From GCA-003244245 sp050699955 (GTDB taxonomy: Bacteria; Actinomycetota; Actinomycetes; Mycobacteriales; Pseudonocardiaceae): a stretch of DNA of 64,000 nucleotides. A program made the position numbers and the translations under genes. Under the pieces are notes generated by a model. That model saw nothing but the letters and a program-made list of their open reading frames with translations, had not been told where the DNA came from and did no database searches. The stretch is from assembly GCA_050699955.1 (NCBI GenBank), contig JBOHGD010000007.1, forward strand, positions 1-64,000, in the 5' to 3' direction. Position 1 is the first letter of the stretch, and every line of letters starts with the position of its first letter. Positions 22,751 to 30,393 of this stretch are shown here, in pieces.

Positions 22751-24007
22751 TCAGGATGTCATCGCGGCCTGTCCCCGGTCGGCCCGCACCGGACCATCCG
22801 CCGACGGTTTCACGTCGAAGTCGAAGATCGCGGTCGGCAGGTAGAGCGAGCAGCAGGCGTTGGGGATGTCCACCACACCGCTGACCCGGCCCTCGATCGG
22901 TGCCGAGCCGAGCAGCAGATAGGCCTGCTCGCCGGAGTAACCGAACTTCTTCAGGTACTCCACGGCGTTCAGGCACGCCCGCCGGTAGGCCACGGTCGCG
23001 TCGAGGTAGTGGTTGGTGTTGGTGTCGTGGTCGACGCTGATGCCGATGAAGGTGAGGAACTCGCTGTAACGCGGTTCGACGTTGCCCGGCATGAAGATCG
23101 GGTTGGTGCTCACCCCGTACTTCTCCATGCCGCCCTTGATCAGGTCGACGTGGAAGTCGATGAAGCCTCCCATCTCGATGGCCCCGCAGAAGGTGATCTC
23201 CCCGTCGCCCTGGCTGAAGTGCAGATCGCCACCGGAGAGCTTGGCGTCGTCGACGTGCACCGGGTAGAACACGCGGGAGCCGCGGGTGAAGTTCTTGATG
23301 TCGTGGTTGCCACCGTTCTCCCTGGCAGGCACGGTACGGGCACCGTCCCGGGCGATCGCACCGGCGGCGTCGCCCTGTGCCGTTCCAGCCAGAGTGTTGC
23401 TCTCCAGCGGCGGCAGCGCCAGTGGCGGCACCCGGTCCGGTTCGGTGGCGATGAGCGCGCGTTCCCGCTCGTTCCACCGGGCCAGCAGTTCGGCCGAAGG
23501 GGCCGTGCCGAACAGGCCCGGGTGGGTGATCCCGGTGTAGCGCACGCCGGGCAGATGCCGCGATGTCGCCACCTGGCCGTGGAAGTCCCAGATCGCCTTG
23601 TAAGAGTCCGGGAAGTAGTCGGTCAGGAAGCCGCCGCCGTTGTCCCGGGCGAAGACGCCGGTGTACCCCCACCCTTGGCCGGGTGCGTCGCCGTGCTCCT
23701 GAGGCCCGGCCGGCACCGCGCCGAGGTCGAGAATGTCGACGATCAGCAGATCGCCGGGCTCGGCTCCCTCGACTCCGATCGGGCCGGACAGCATATGTGC
23801 GTGCGTGAGGTCGACATCGCGCACATCGTTCGCCGAGTCGTTGTTGCCGATCTGGGCGTCGGTCCATTCCCGGCATTCGACGCGGAACTCGTCACCGGGC
23901 CGCACCATGACCGCGTTGGGGACGTCGGGGTGCCACCGGTTGTGCCCTGGCACGGCCTGGTCGCGCATGGATTTTGCCTGGTCGACAGTGAATACCACTT
24001 CTGGCAT
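22751..24007 (-). CDS. fmdA: Formamidase/acetamidase
   Basis: A 418-residue FmdA/AmdA amidohydrolase that hydrolyses formamide or short aliphatic amides to ammonia and the acid. It starts MPEVVFTVDQAKSMRDQAVP, then has HNRWHPDVPNAVMVRPGDEF, DVDLTHAHMLSGPIGVEGAE, a central GGNHDIKNFTRGSRVFYPVH, then LSGGDLHFSQGDGEITFCGA and a late SVDHDTNTNHYLDATVAYRR. All core motifs are present and the length is normal. The ATG at 24007 has a GGAGAAGGAG Shine-Dalgarno region and starts exactly at the family start; the track beyond it is not coding. It is the last gene of a minus-strand set with the amide channel and FmdB, with 44 bases between it and the channel gene. Confidence 0.93.
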   Translation of the reverse strand: MPEVVFTVDQAKSMRDQAVPGHNRWHPDVPNAVMVRPGDEFRVECREWTDAQIGNNDSANDVRDVDLTHAHMLSGPIGVEGAEPGDLLIVDILDLGAVPAGPQEHGDAPGQGWGYTGVFARDNGGGFLTDYFPDSYKAIWDFHGQVATSRHLPGVRYTGITHPGLFGTAPSAELLARWNERERALIATEPDRVPPLALPPLESNTLAGTAQGDAAGAIARDGARTVPARENGGNHDIKNFTRGSRVFYPVHVDDAKLSGGDLHFSQGDGEITFCGAIEMGGFIDFHVDLIKGGMEKYGVSTNPIFMPGNVEPRYSEFLTFIGISVDHDTNTNHYLDATVAYRRACLNAVEYLKKFGYSGEQAYLLLGSAPIEGRVSGVVDIPNACCSLYLPTAIFDFDVKPSADGPVRADRGQAAMTS

Positions 24008-24051
24008 GTCACCACTCCTTCTCCGGTACTCGATATCAGTGGGTCGGGTCA

Positions 24052-24711
24052 TCAGGCGGTGGCGGCCACGTCGGTCGCCGCGCGGGCCGAGGGCACCCGG
24101 TGCTGTGGATCCCTTGGTCTGGTCAGCGGAATGAGCGCGGCGAAGACCACGACGCCGCCGATCGCCAGCAATAGTGCGATGAGGTCGGGATTCCGCCACC
24201 AGTTGGTCAGCAGCAGGAATGCCGGAATCGCGCCCGTCACCCAGCCTTGGATGGCGGCGACCCATCCCGTGTAGATGGTCACAGCTTCCTTCTTGAGGCC
24301 GAGCAGGACGAAGAACAGAGCCCACAGGAAGGCCCAGTACAGCCAGATGACACCGAACACGTTGGTAAACAGGTCACTCGTTCCCGCGCGGATGAAGTTG
24401 GCTGCCGAGTAGCCGAGTGCCATGACCGCAACGAAGAGTGAGAAGTAGCCGACACCGGTCGAGTCGAGCTTCGCGAGCAGGGTGATACCGACGTACAGGT
24501 AGGTGAAGCCGAACAGGTAGATCCCGGATGCGTTGAGGATCGTGTTCGCATCGCCACCGGCAGTGAAGATCAGGTAGGTCGGTGTGATCACCTGAAGAGT
24601 GCCGACGAAGAGGTTGAACACTGCCGCTGACTTCTGGTCGACGAGGCCGAGCAGCATGACGCCGTTGATGAAAAGCACGGCGCCCACATAGATCAGGCCA
24701 ACAAGTCCCAT
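24052..24711 (-). CDS. AmiS/UreI-family amide or urea channel
   Basis: A 219-residue, six-helix membrane protein of the AmiS/UreI family. The first helix reads GLIYVGAVLFINGVMLLGLV, and characteristic pieces are GVGYFSLFVAVMALGYSAAN and VIWLYWAFLWALFFVLLGL. These proteins let neutral amides or urea cross the membrane, which here would supply the amidase encoded downstream. The ATG at 24711 is preferred because TGGAGGTTTCACTG gives a good Shine-Dalgarno sequence. The hydrophilic C-terminus (LTRPRDPQHRVPSARA) should be cytoplasmic. Confidence 0.88.
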   Translation of the reverse strand: MGLVGLIYVGAVLFINGVMLLGLVDQKSAAVFNLFVGTLQVITPTYLIFTAGGDANTILNASGIYLFGFTYLYVGITLLAKLDSTGVGYFSLFVAVMALGYSAANFIRAGTSDLFTNVFGVIWLYWAFLWALFFVLLGLKKEAVTIYTGWVAAIQGWVTGAIPAFLLLTNWWRNPDLIALLLAIGGVVVFAALIPLTRPRDPQHRVPSARAATDVAATA

Positions 24712-24838
24712 CAGTGAAACCTCCACAGATCTGGTGACGCTGCGCTCGTGGCAGAAGACATCGCCTGGGGCGGGAGGGCCGGACGTGAGGAGTCAGCGCC
24801 GGTGGGGTGGCCGAGTGCTGCCCTGGGGATGGCGGACC

Positions 24839-25123
24839 TCATGGTCGCGGCAGGGATGCCCAAGCCGGATGCGCCGGGATGGTGGTGCGTCGCCGGGCTG
24901 CCGGTGGAACCGCGCCGACCACCTCGGGGGTGTCCCCGCTGGCCTCCTCGCGGTGTAGCCGGCCGGCCAGTGCCGGGGGAGTGCGAGCCAGGAACGGAGC
25001 CGTGAACAGCCTGCGCGCGGCCCGGCCGCAGTGCACGCACGGTCGATGACCGTCCCCGTCACCCATGGGTAGTCGCAGCTCGAACGGCCCACAGACCGGG
25101 CACCGGTACGCATAGATCGTCAT
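24839..25123 (-). CDS. fmdB: FmdB-family zinc-ribbon regulatory protein
   Basis: A 94-residue protein with the FmdB zinc ribbon: MTIYAYRCPVCGPFELRLPM, then PCVHCGRAARRLFTAPFLA. The two CxxC pairs (about residues 8-11 and 29-32) should bind one zinc. The Pro/Ala/Arg-rich tail is probably flexible. FmdB proteins are co-encoded with formamidases and are thought to regulate them. The start is an ATG at 25123. Two DosR-like palindromes lie at 25206 and 25264, in the region shared with the divergent cydD, suggesting that amide use and cytochrome bd assembly respond to the same signal. Confidence 0.85.
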   Translation of the reverse strand: MTIYAYRCPVCGPFELRLPMGDGDGHRPCVHCGRAARRLFTAPFLARTPPALAGRLHREEASGDTPEVVGAVPPAARRRTTIPAHPAWASLPRP

Positions 25124-25205
25124 TGATCATCACCACCACGAGCGGGGTTCCTGAGCGTCGTCCAGCCGGGACGGTGCCCACAGGGGCGCAGAGCCTGACC
25201 ACCGG

Positions 25206-25219
25206 GGGACGAAGGTCCC
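25206..25219 (+). promoter_or_regulatory. DosR-like palindrome, fmdB side
   Basis: GGGACGAAGGTCCC differs from the core palindrome GGGACCAAGGTCCC at one position, and the flanks extend to GGGGGACGAAGGTCCCC. It is centred about 90 bases upstream of fmdB and about 125 upstream of cydD. Confidence 0.6.
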
Positions 25220-25263
25220 CATCACCGGGAACACCCGGGTGGCGACCCGGAGTGGCCCATACC

Positions 25264-25277
25264 GGGACCAACGTCCC
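25264..25277 (+). promoter_or_regulatory. DosR-like palindrome, cydD side
   Basis: GGGACCAACGTCCC matches the core at 13 of 14 positions. It is centred about 66 bases upstream of cydD. Two such boxes 58 bases apart in one divergent region resemble the paired sites of strongly induced DosR-regulated promoters in mycobacteria. Confidence 0.6.
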
Positions 25278-25336
25278 CGGCAGCCACGACCTGCTGCACT
25301 GAGCAGGATCACCGCCCGGCCGTAGCGTCACGACCG

Positions 25337-27058
25337 ATGCGTCCCCTGGACCCCCGGCTGCTCTCCTACACTGCCGCCACCAGGCCTTTCCTGGTGGCGA
25401 CCGTGCTGCTCGGGCTGGTGGGCGCTGCGGTGGCCATCGCGCAGGCCGAGCTGATCGCGGATGTGGTCAGCCGGGCTTTCCTCGACGACGTCGGCCTGTC
25501 TGCGCTGACTGCGCCGCTGGCGGCATTGGCCGCGGTGCTGGCTGGGCGGGCCGCGTTGGGCTGGCTCGGTGAGACGGTGGCACACCGGGCCTCGGCGGCG
25601 GCTCGCAGCCAGTTGCGTACCCGGCTGGTGGCCCACGCGCTGCGGCTGGGGCCGCGGTGGCTGTCCGAGCAGCGCAGCGGCGAGTTGGCCACCCTGGTGA
25701 CCCGCGGGCTGGACGGGCTGGATCCCTACTTCGCCCGCTACCTACCGCAGCTGGTATTGGCCGTGATCGTGCCGGTCGCGGTGGTGGGGTGGATCCTGGG
25801 CGCGGACCCGCTCTCCGCCGTGATCATCGTCGGCACTCTGCCGCTGATACCGCTGTTCATGGTGCTGGTCGGGTGGCACACCAGGGCCCACACCGAGCGG
25901 CAGTGGCGCCGGCTGGCCCGGCTGGGCCACCATTTTCTCGACGTGGTCACCGGGTTGCCCACGCTGCGGGCCTTCGGCCGCTCGGCCGCTCAGCGCGAGT
26001 CCATCGCGCGGACCAGCGACGCCTACCGCCGCGCCACCCTGAGCACTCTGCGGATCACCTTCCTGTCATCGCTGGTTCTGGAGCTGGTCGCCACCCTGTC
26101 GGTAGCGCTGGTCGCGGTGTCGGTCGGGCTGCGGCTGGTGTCCGGCGGGTTGGGGCTGCAGACCGCGTTGCTGGTGCTGGTGCTCGCCCCGGAGGCCTAC
26201 CTGCCGCTGCGAGCCTTGGGTACCCATTTCCACGCCAGCACCGCAGGCCTGGCCGCGGCACAGGACGCCTTTACCGTGCTGGAGACCGAGCCGCAGGTGT
26301 CAGGTGGCTCCCGGCGCCCGCCCGAGAGCCCGGCGATCCGGATCCGCGGGCTGGGCGTGGACGGCCGCGGTGGCCCGCTGTTCGAAGGGCTTGACCTCGA
26401 CCTTCCCGTCGGGCGAACGGTGGGGCTGGTGGGTCCCAGCGGTGCAGGCAAGTCCACCGTGCTGGCCGTGCTGCTCGGCTTCGTGCGCCCGGACCGCGGC
26501 ACTGTGCAGGTGGGGGAGGGTGGCGACATGGTTGCGCTCGCGGAGCTCGACCTGGATGCCTGGCGCGCGCAGATCGCCTGGGTGCCGCAGCGCCCCCGGC
26601 TGTCCTCAGGCACGATCGCCGAAGCCATCCGACTCGGTGCTCCGAACGCCGGCGAAGCGGCTGTCACGGCGGCGGCGACCGCGGCTGGGCTGGATACCCC
26701 GCTGAGCTCGGTCATCGGCGACGGCGGCGCCGGGTTGTCCACCGGCGAGGTGCGCCGGGTGGCGCTGGCCCGCGCGCTGGTCACCGGCCGGCCGATCCTG
26801 CTGCTCGACGAGCCCACCGAAGGCGTGGATGACACGACCGAGCGCGCCATCGTCGACGCGCTGGCCACCGCCGCGACCGGGCGCACCGTGTTGCTGGTCA
26901 CCCACCGGCCCGAGGTACTCCGATGCTGCGATTCCGTCGTCGCCGTGCCCGTCCCTCATGCACGCCGTGCCCGTCCCTCATGCACGCCGTGCCCGTCCCT
27001 CGTGCACGGTGTGTCCGTCCCCTGTGCACGGTGTGTCCGTCCCCTGTGCACGACATGA
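25337..27058 (+). CDS. cydD: Thiol reductant ABC exporter subunit CydD
   Basis: A 573-residue half ABC transporter: six-helix exporter domain (about residues 10-310) and an ATPase domain with Walker A GPSGAGKSTVL (about 371), signature LSTGEVRRVALARAL (about 467) and Walker B ILLLDEPTEGVDD. With CydC it exports glutathione or cysteine and is needed to assemble cytochrome bd oxidase. The last 30 or so residues (ARRARPSCTPCPS, then CVRPLCTT) are not CydD-like; they are translated from a 22-bp tandem repeat array (26942-27051), so the ancestral stop was probably lost. cydC starts 10 bases later. The start is an ATG; DosR-like boxes stand upstream. No cydAB genes are in the window. Confidence 0.93.
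   Translation: MRPLDPRLLSYTAATRPFLVATVLLGLVGAAVAIAQAELIADVVSRAFLDDVGLSALTAPLAALAAVLAGRAALGWLGETVAHRASAAARSQLRTRLVAHALRLGPRWLSEQRSGELATLVTRGLDGLDPYFARYLPQLVLAVIVPVAVVGWILGADPLSAVIIVGTLPLIPLFMVLVGWHTRAHTERQWRRLARLGHHFLDVVTGLPTLRAFGRSAAQRESIARTSDAYRRATLSTLRITFLSSLVLELVATLSVALVAVSVGLRLVSGGLGLQTALLVLVLAPEAYLPLRALGTHFHASTAGLAAAQDAFTVLETEPQVSGGSRRPPESPAIRIRGLGVDGRGGPLFEGLDLDLPVGRTVGLVGPSGAGKSTVLAVLLGFVRPDRGTVQVGEGGDMVALAELDLDAWRAQIAWVPQRPRLSSGTIAEAIRLGAPNAGEAAVTAAATAAGLDTPLSSVIGDGGAGLSTGEVRRVALARALVTGRPILLLDEPTEGVDDTTERAIVDALATAATGRTVLLVTHRPEVLRCCDSVVAVPVPHARRARPSCTPCPSLVHGVSVPCARCVRPLCTT
26942..27051 (+). repeat. 22-bp tandem repeat, locus B (five units)
   Basis: Five consecutive 22-bp units: three of the form GCCGTGCCCGTCCC plus TC-R-TGCAC, then two of the form GGTGTGTCCGTCCC plus CTGTGCAC. 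The array lies at the 3' end of cydD and is translated in its frame. Confidence 0.85.
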
Positions 27059-27067
27059 CGTGCCATT

Positions 27068-28744
27068 GTGATCGCTGATCTGCGCTGGGTGCTGTACCAC
27101 TCCCGGCCCGCCGCCTGCCGGTTGCTGCTCGCGGCGCTGGCGGCGGCCGGCGCGCTCGGTTCAGCCGTTGCGCTGATCGCCACCTCCGCCTGGCTGATCG
27201 CCACTGCCGCGCTGCATCCGCCGGTGTTCACCCTGACCTTCGCCGTGGTGGCCGTGCGTGCGTTCGGCCTGGCCCGCGGTGCCCTGCGCTACACCGAGCG
27301 GCTGGTCTCCCATGATGCGGCGCTGCGGGTGCTGACCAGCCTGCGGGTGGGGGTCTACCAGCAGCTGGAACGGCTCACCCCAGCCGGCCTGGGCAGCACT
27401 CGCACCGGGGACGTGTTGTCCCGCGTCGTCTCCGACGTCGATGCGGTCGGAGATCTGCTGCTTCGGGTGCTGCTGCCGGGTGCTGCTGCCGGGCTGGTCA
27501 CGGCAGGCACGGTGGGATTGCTGGCCGTGTTGCGGCCGGCCGCCGCGCTGGTGGTCGGCGCAGCGGCGCTGGCCTGCGCGGTGGTGGTGCCGGTGCTGAC
27601 CACGTGGTGGGCATCCCGGGCCGAGGGCGACCTGGCGGCGGCGCGCGGCGAGCTCACCGCCGAGGTCGTGGATCTGCTGCAGGGCGGGGCTGAGGTGCTC
27701 GCCTACGGTGCGGCCGGCCGTCGGCTGCGGAGTGTGGCAGGCCGGGACGCCGCGCTGACCGCGCTGCTGCGCAGGGCGGCTGGTAGCGCCGGGGCGGGTA
27801 CGGGACTCTCGCTGCTCGGCTGTGCCGTGGCGGTGGTCGGTTGCTTGTTGGTCAGCGTGCCTGGGTTGGACGATGGTGTGCTCACCGGTCCGGAACTGGC
27901 TGTCGTCGTGCTCACCCCGCTCGCGCTGTGGGAGGCGTTGGCCGCGTTGCCACCTGCGTTGCAGCGGCTGCCGGGGCTGGCCGCCGCCGCTGGCCGGCTC
28001 CGGGCCCTGGAAACCATTCCTGCTCCTGTCGGCGAGCCCGCACTGTCCATTGAGCTGCCCGCTGGGCCAGGCCAGTTGCGGGCCGACGGGCTGGGGCTGC
28101 GCTGGCCGGGAACCGGGTATGACGTGGTCACCGGCTTGAACCTGGAACTGACCACCGCCCGGTGCGTCGCGCTGGTCGGACCCAGTGGTTGCGGAAAAAG
28201 CACCGTCGTCGCGGCGCTGTTGCGCTTCCTGGATCCGTCGGCAGGCATGTTGACCCTCGACGGGGTCGACGTCCGGCAGTTGGATACCGCGGCGGTGCGC
28301 TCCTGGATCGCCTGGTGCGGACCGCATACCCAACTGTTCGACACCAGCGTCCGGGAGAACCTGCTGCTGGCCCGTCCGGAGGCGGGCGAGGATGAGCTGC
28401 TCGCCGTACTGGCCGCCGCCCGGTTGCGGGACTGGGTGCTGGCCACCTCCGACGGCCTCGACACACTGGTAGGAGAGAACGGAGCTCGGCTCTCCGGTGG
28501 TGAGCGTCAGCGGTTGGGTCTGGCCAGGGCGCTGCTCGCCGAGCGTCCGGTACTGGTGCTCGATGAGCCCACCGCGCATCTCGACCGGCCGACGGCTGTG
28601 GCGCTCGGGAAGGATCTGGCCCGGGCCGCGGGTGCCCGAACCACCCTGCTGATCAGCCACGACCCAAGCTTGGTCGGTCAAGCGCACTCCGTTGTCCGGC
28701 TCACGGGTAGGTGTTCCGGATCGGCCCGACCGAGACCGACGTGA
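27068..28744 (+). CDS. cydC: Thiol reductant ABC exporter subunit CydC
   Basis: A 558-residue half ABC transporter, partner of CydD. The membrane domain begins LLLAALAAAGALGSAVALIA (about residue 20) and contains the typical RYTERLVSHDAALRVL segment. The ATPase domain has Walker A GPSGCGKSTVV (about 374), signature LSGGERQRLGLARALL (about 476) and Walker B VLVLDEPTAHLD. It should form the CydDC heterodimer that keeps the periplasm reduced and lets cytochrome bd mature. The start is the GTG at 27068, just after the repeat array. It is convergent with the flavin-binding protein gene, eight bases apart. Confidence 0.93.
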   Translation: MIADLRWVLYHSRPAACRLLLAALAAAGALGSAVALIATSAWLIATAALHPPVFTLTFAVVAVRAFGLARGALRYTERLVSHDAALRVLTSLRVGVYQQLERLTPAGLGSTRTGDVLSRVVSDVDAVGDLLLRVLLPGAAAGLVTAGTVGLLAVLRPAAALVVGAAALACAVVVPVLTTWWASRAEGDLAAARGELTAEVVDLLQGGAEVLAYGAAGRRLRSVAGRDAALTALLRRAAGSAGAGTGLSLLGCAVAVVGCLLVSVPGLDDGVLTGPELAVVVLTPLALWEALAALPPALQRLPGLAAAAGRLRALETIPAPVGEPALSIELPAGPGQLRADGLGLRWPGTGYDVVTGLNLELTTARCVALVGPSGCGKSTVVAALLRFLDPSAGMLTLDGVDVRQLDTAAVRSWIAWCGPHTQLFDTSVRENLLLARPEAGEDELLAVLAAARLRDWVLATSDGLDTLVGENGARLSGGERQRLGLARALLAERPVLVLDEPTAHLDRPTAVALGKDLARAAGARTTLLISHDPSLVGQAHSVVRLTGRCSGSARPRPT

Positions 28745-28751
28745 CCCGGGG

Positions 28752-29168
28752 TCAGGCCGGAGCGCAGAGTACGAGACGGCGGCCGGAGAGATGGTGGATC
28801 GGGATCGCCATGGTGTGGTCGGTGCTGTGCGCGGGCCGCGGTGTGTGCTCAGGGTCGGCCAGCCGGACCAGGCGGTCGATGTCGGCGATCTCGTAGGCTT
28901 GGCCGACGACGACCACACTCCACCCGGTGTGCGTGCGGGGGTCGATCTCGTCGACCTCGAAGGCCACCACGCAGTGCCGGGTGGCGGCCGCCAACGTGCC
29001 GCCGGTGGCGGTCCGGAAGACGATCTCATCACCGTCAAGCCGGAAATTGACCGGTCGGATAGCCGGCAGGGCGCCTTCGGTGAAGACGATCCGGCCCACT
29101 ACTGCGGCACCCAGCAGTCGGAGGCATTCCGCCCGGTCGAGCTCGGCCAGTGCGATGGAGGCTTTCAT
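28752..29168 (-). CDS. Pyridoxamine 5'-phosphate oxidase-like flavin-binding protein
   Basis: A 138-residue split beta-barrel protein of the PPOX-like family: AELDRAECLRLLGAAVVGRI, then FTEGALPAIRPVNFRLDGDE, IVFRTATGGTLAAA, CVVAFEVDEIDPRTHTGWSV and VVVGQAYEIAD. Members bind FMN or F420 and reduce or sequester small molecules; several belong to the mycobacterial hypoxia regulon. The ATG at 29168 is chosen because GGGAG stands about five bases before it; longer in-frame starts exist (for example the M-D-R-T-D start). A DosR-like site lies about 94 bases upstream of this ATG. Confidence 0.85.
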   Translation of the reverse strand: MKASIALAELDRAECLRLLGAAVVGRIVFTEGALPAIRPVNFRLDGDEIVFRTATGGTLAAATRHCVVAFEVDEIDPRTHTGWSVVVVGQAYEIADIDRLVRLADPEHTPRPAHSTDHTMAIPIHHLSGRRLVLCAPA

Positions 29169-29255
29169 GATCTCCCGGTTCCGGATCGTCGTGTCCGTCC
29201 GGTCCATGGTGGATGCGGCCACGCAGCGGAAAGAGAGTCGAAGGTCCCGGTGCCG

Positions 29256-29269
29256 CGGACCTTGGTCGC
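29256..29269 (-). promoter_or_regulatory. DosR-like site upstream of the PPOX-like gene
   Basis: On the minus strand the site reads GCGACCAAGGTCCG, 12 of 14 matches to GGGACCAAGGTCCC, with the central ACCAAGGT intact. It is centred about 94 bases before the chosen start. Confidence 0.45.
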
Positions 29270-29422
29270 GCATCGATCGGCAACCAGCACGGTCCCGGCT
29301 AGACCAGGTGTGACCGCCCGGAAGCAGGCCCCCCGACTACCCCGGGCGGCCACGCCTTCGGCGGGACCCCCACACAACACGCCCCGACCGGCATAATGAT
29401 CAACATCCGGACGGCACCCGTG

Positions 29423-29444
29423 AAACATACCGGGCGGTGTTTTT
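29423..29444 (+). promoter_or_regulatory. Candidate autoregulatory element (ARE) of the TetR receptor
   Basis: The stretch beginning AAACATACCGGGCGG and ending TGTTTTT has AAACA/TGTTT ends around an ACCG/CGGT-type centre. This is the layout of binding sites of gamma-butyrolactone receptors (ARE). It stands about 70 bases before the ScbR-like gene, where self-repression would be expected. A possible -10 (TAATGA near 29395) lies just upstream. Confidence 0.45.
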
Positions 29445-29504
29445 GGCCTGCACCCCCAAACGAGTACAGCCCAGTGGCCCCGTGCGAGTAGCTTGCAAAC
29501 CCTC

Positions 29505-30221
29505 ATGGCCAGGATCACTCCCCATAAACCCGGGATCGCCGGGCGGAATGTCCCACGAGGCCGGGCTGAGCTGCAGCCGCGGGCCCGGGCTACCCGCTCG
29601 GCAATCCTGACCGCTGCGGCCGAGCACTTCGCTCGCGACGGATACCACGCCACCTCCTTGGACCGAGTGCTGGCGGACAGCGGCGGGACCAAGGGTGCGA
29701 TGTACTTCCACTTCGCCTCCAAGCTGGCGCTCGCCCAGGCGGTCGTCGCCGAGATGGTGCAGCAGTGGGGGGATCTCCGGCTGCAGATCAGCGAACGTGG
29801 GCTCGACCCGCTGTCAACACTGCTGGCGCTGGTCAACGAGGTGATCGCCCGACTGGTCGACAGCCCTGTCGCCCGGGGTGGCACCCGATTGCTCAGCGAA
29901 CTGCCCGCGCGCGGGCCCGAAGCTGGCGAGCACTACGCCTTCGGCGAGCGTGACGCCGTCGCCCTGCTCACCGAGGCGGCCCGCCGCGGTCAGCTGCGCG
30001 GCGGGGTCGAACCCTCGGTGGTGGCACGGCAGATCGTCGCCTTGGTGGCCGGGCATCGACAGATCTGCGATTCCCTGGACGACCGCGCCGACCTGTCGCG
30101 ACGGATCGGCCAGGCGTGGAACCTGATACTTCCCGCGATCGCCACCGACGACTGGCTAGCCCAGTGGCGAGCGTCGCGGCCCCGACCGTGCCACGAGGAA
30201 CCGGACCACGACATCGGCTGA
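29505..30221 (+). CDS. TetR-family regulator of the ScbR/gamma-butyrolactone-receptor type
   Basis: A 238-residue TetR protein. The helix-turn-helix domain (about residues 26-75) reads RARATRSAILTAAAEHFARD, GYHATSLDRVLADSGGTKGA and MYFHFASKLALAQAVV, the exact pattern of ScbR/ArpA-like autoregulator receptors. The ligand domain contains ERDAVALLTEAARRGQLR and ends LILPAIATDDWLAQW. Such receptors bind gamma-butyrolactones and control secondary metabolism and development; pseudo-receptors with the same fold bind other ligands. No AfsA-type synthase is nearby. The ATG at 29505 is favoured over the in-frame TTG 12 bases earlier. A candidate ARE lies upstream. Confidence 0.85.
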   Translation: MARITPHKPGIAGRNVPRGRAELQPRARATRSAILTAAAEHFARDGYHATSLDRVLADSGGTKGAMYFHFASKLALAQAVVAEMVQQWGDLRLQISERGLDPLSTLLALVNEVIARLVDSPVARGGTRLLSELPARGPEAGEHYAFGERDAVALLTEAARRGQLRGGVEPSVVARQIVALVAGHRQICDSLDDRADLSRRIGQAWNLILPAIATDDWLAQWRASRPRPCHEEPDHDIG

Positions 30222-30393
30222 CCGCAGCGGGCGGCGGTCGGTCGCCCGCGTGGGTGGGGATGCTTCGATCCGACGCGATGAACCCCTCAATTCGCCTGTA
30301 AGCGGCATGAATTAGCTCATAGGTGGACGCTCTTCCCGTTGAGAATGACAGTGACCAACCGACGCTGAGCCGCATGTGGCGGGTGGAGGGAAG

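Noticed and set aside
26942..27051. CRISPR array
   Set aside because: The units are contiguous 22-bp repeats with no unique spacers, and no cas genes are present.
28692..29396. Plus-strand frame over the PPOX-like gene
   Set aside because: The minus-strand protein has clear family motifs and a Shine-Dalgarno sequence; the plus frame is a shadow.
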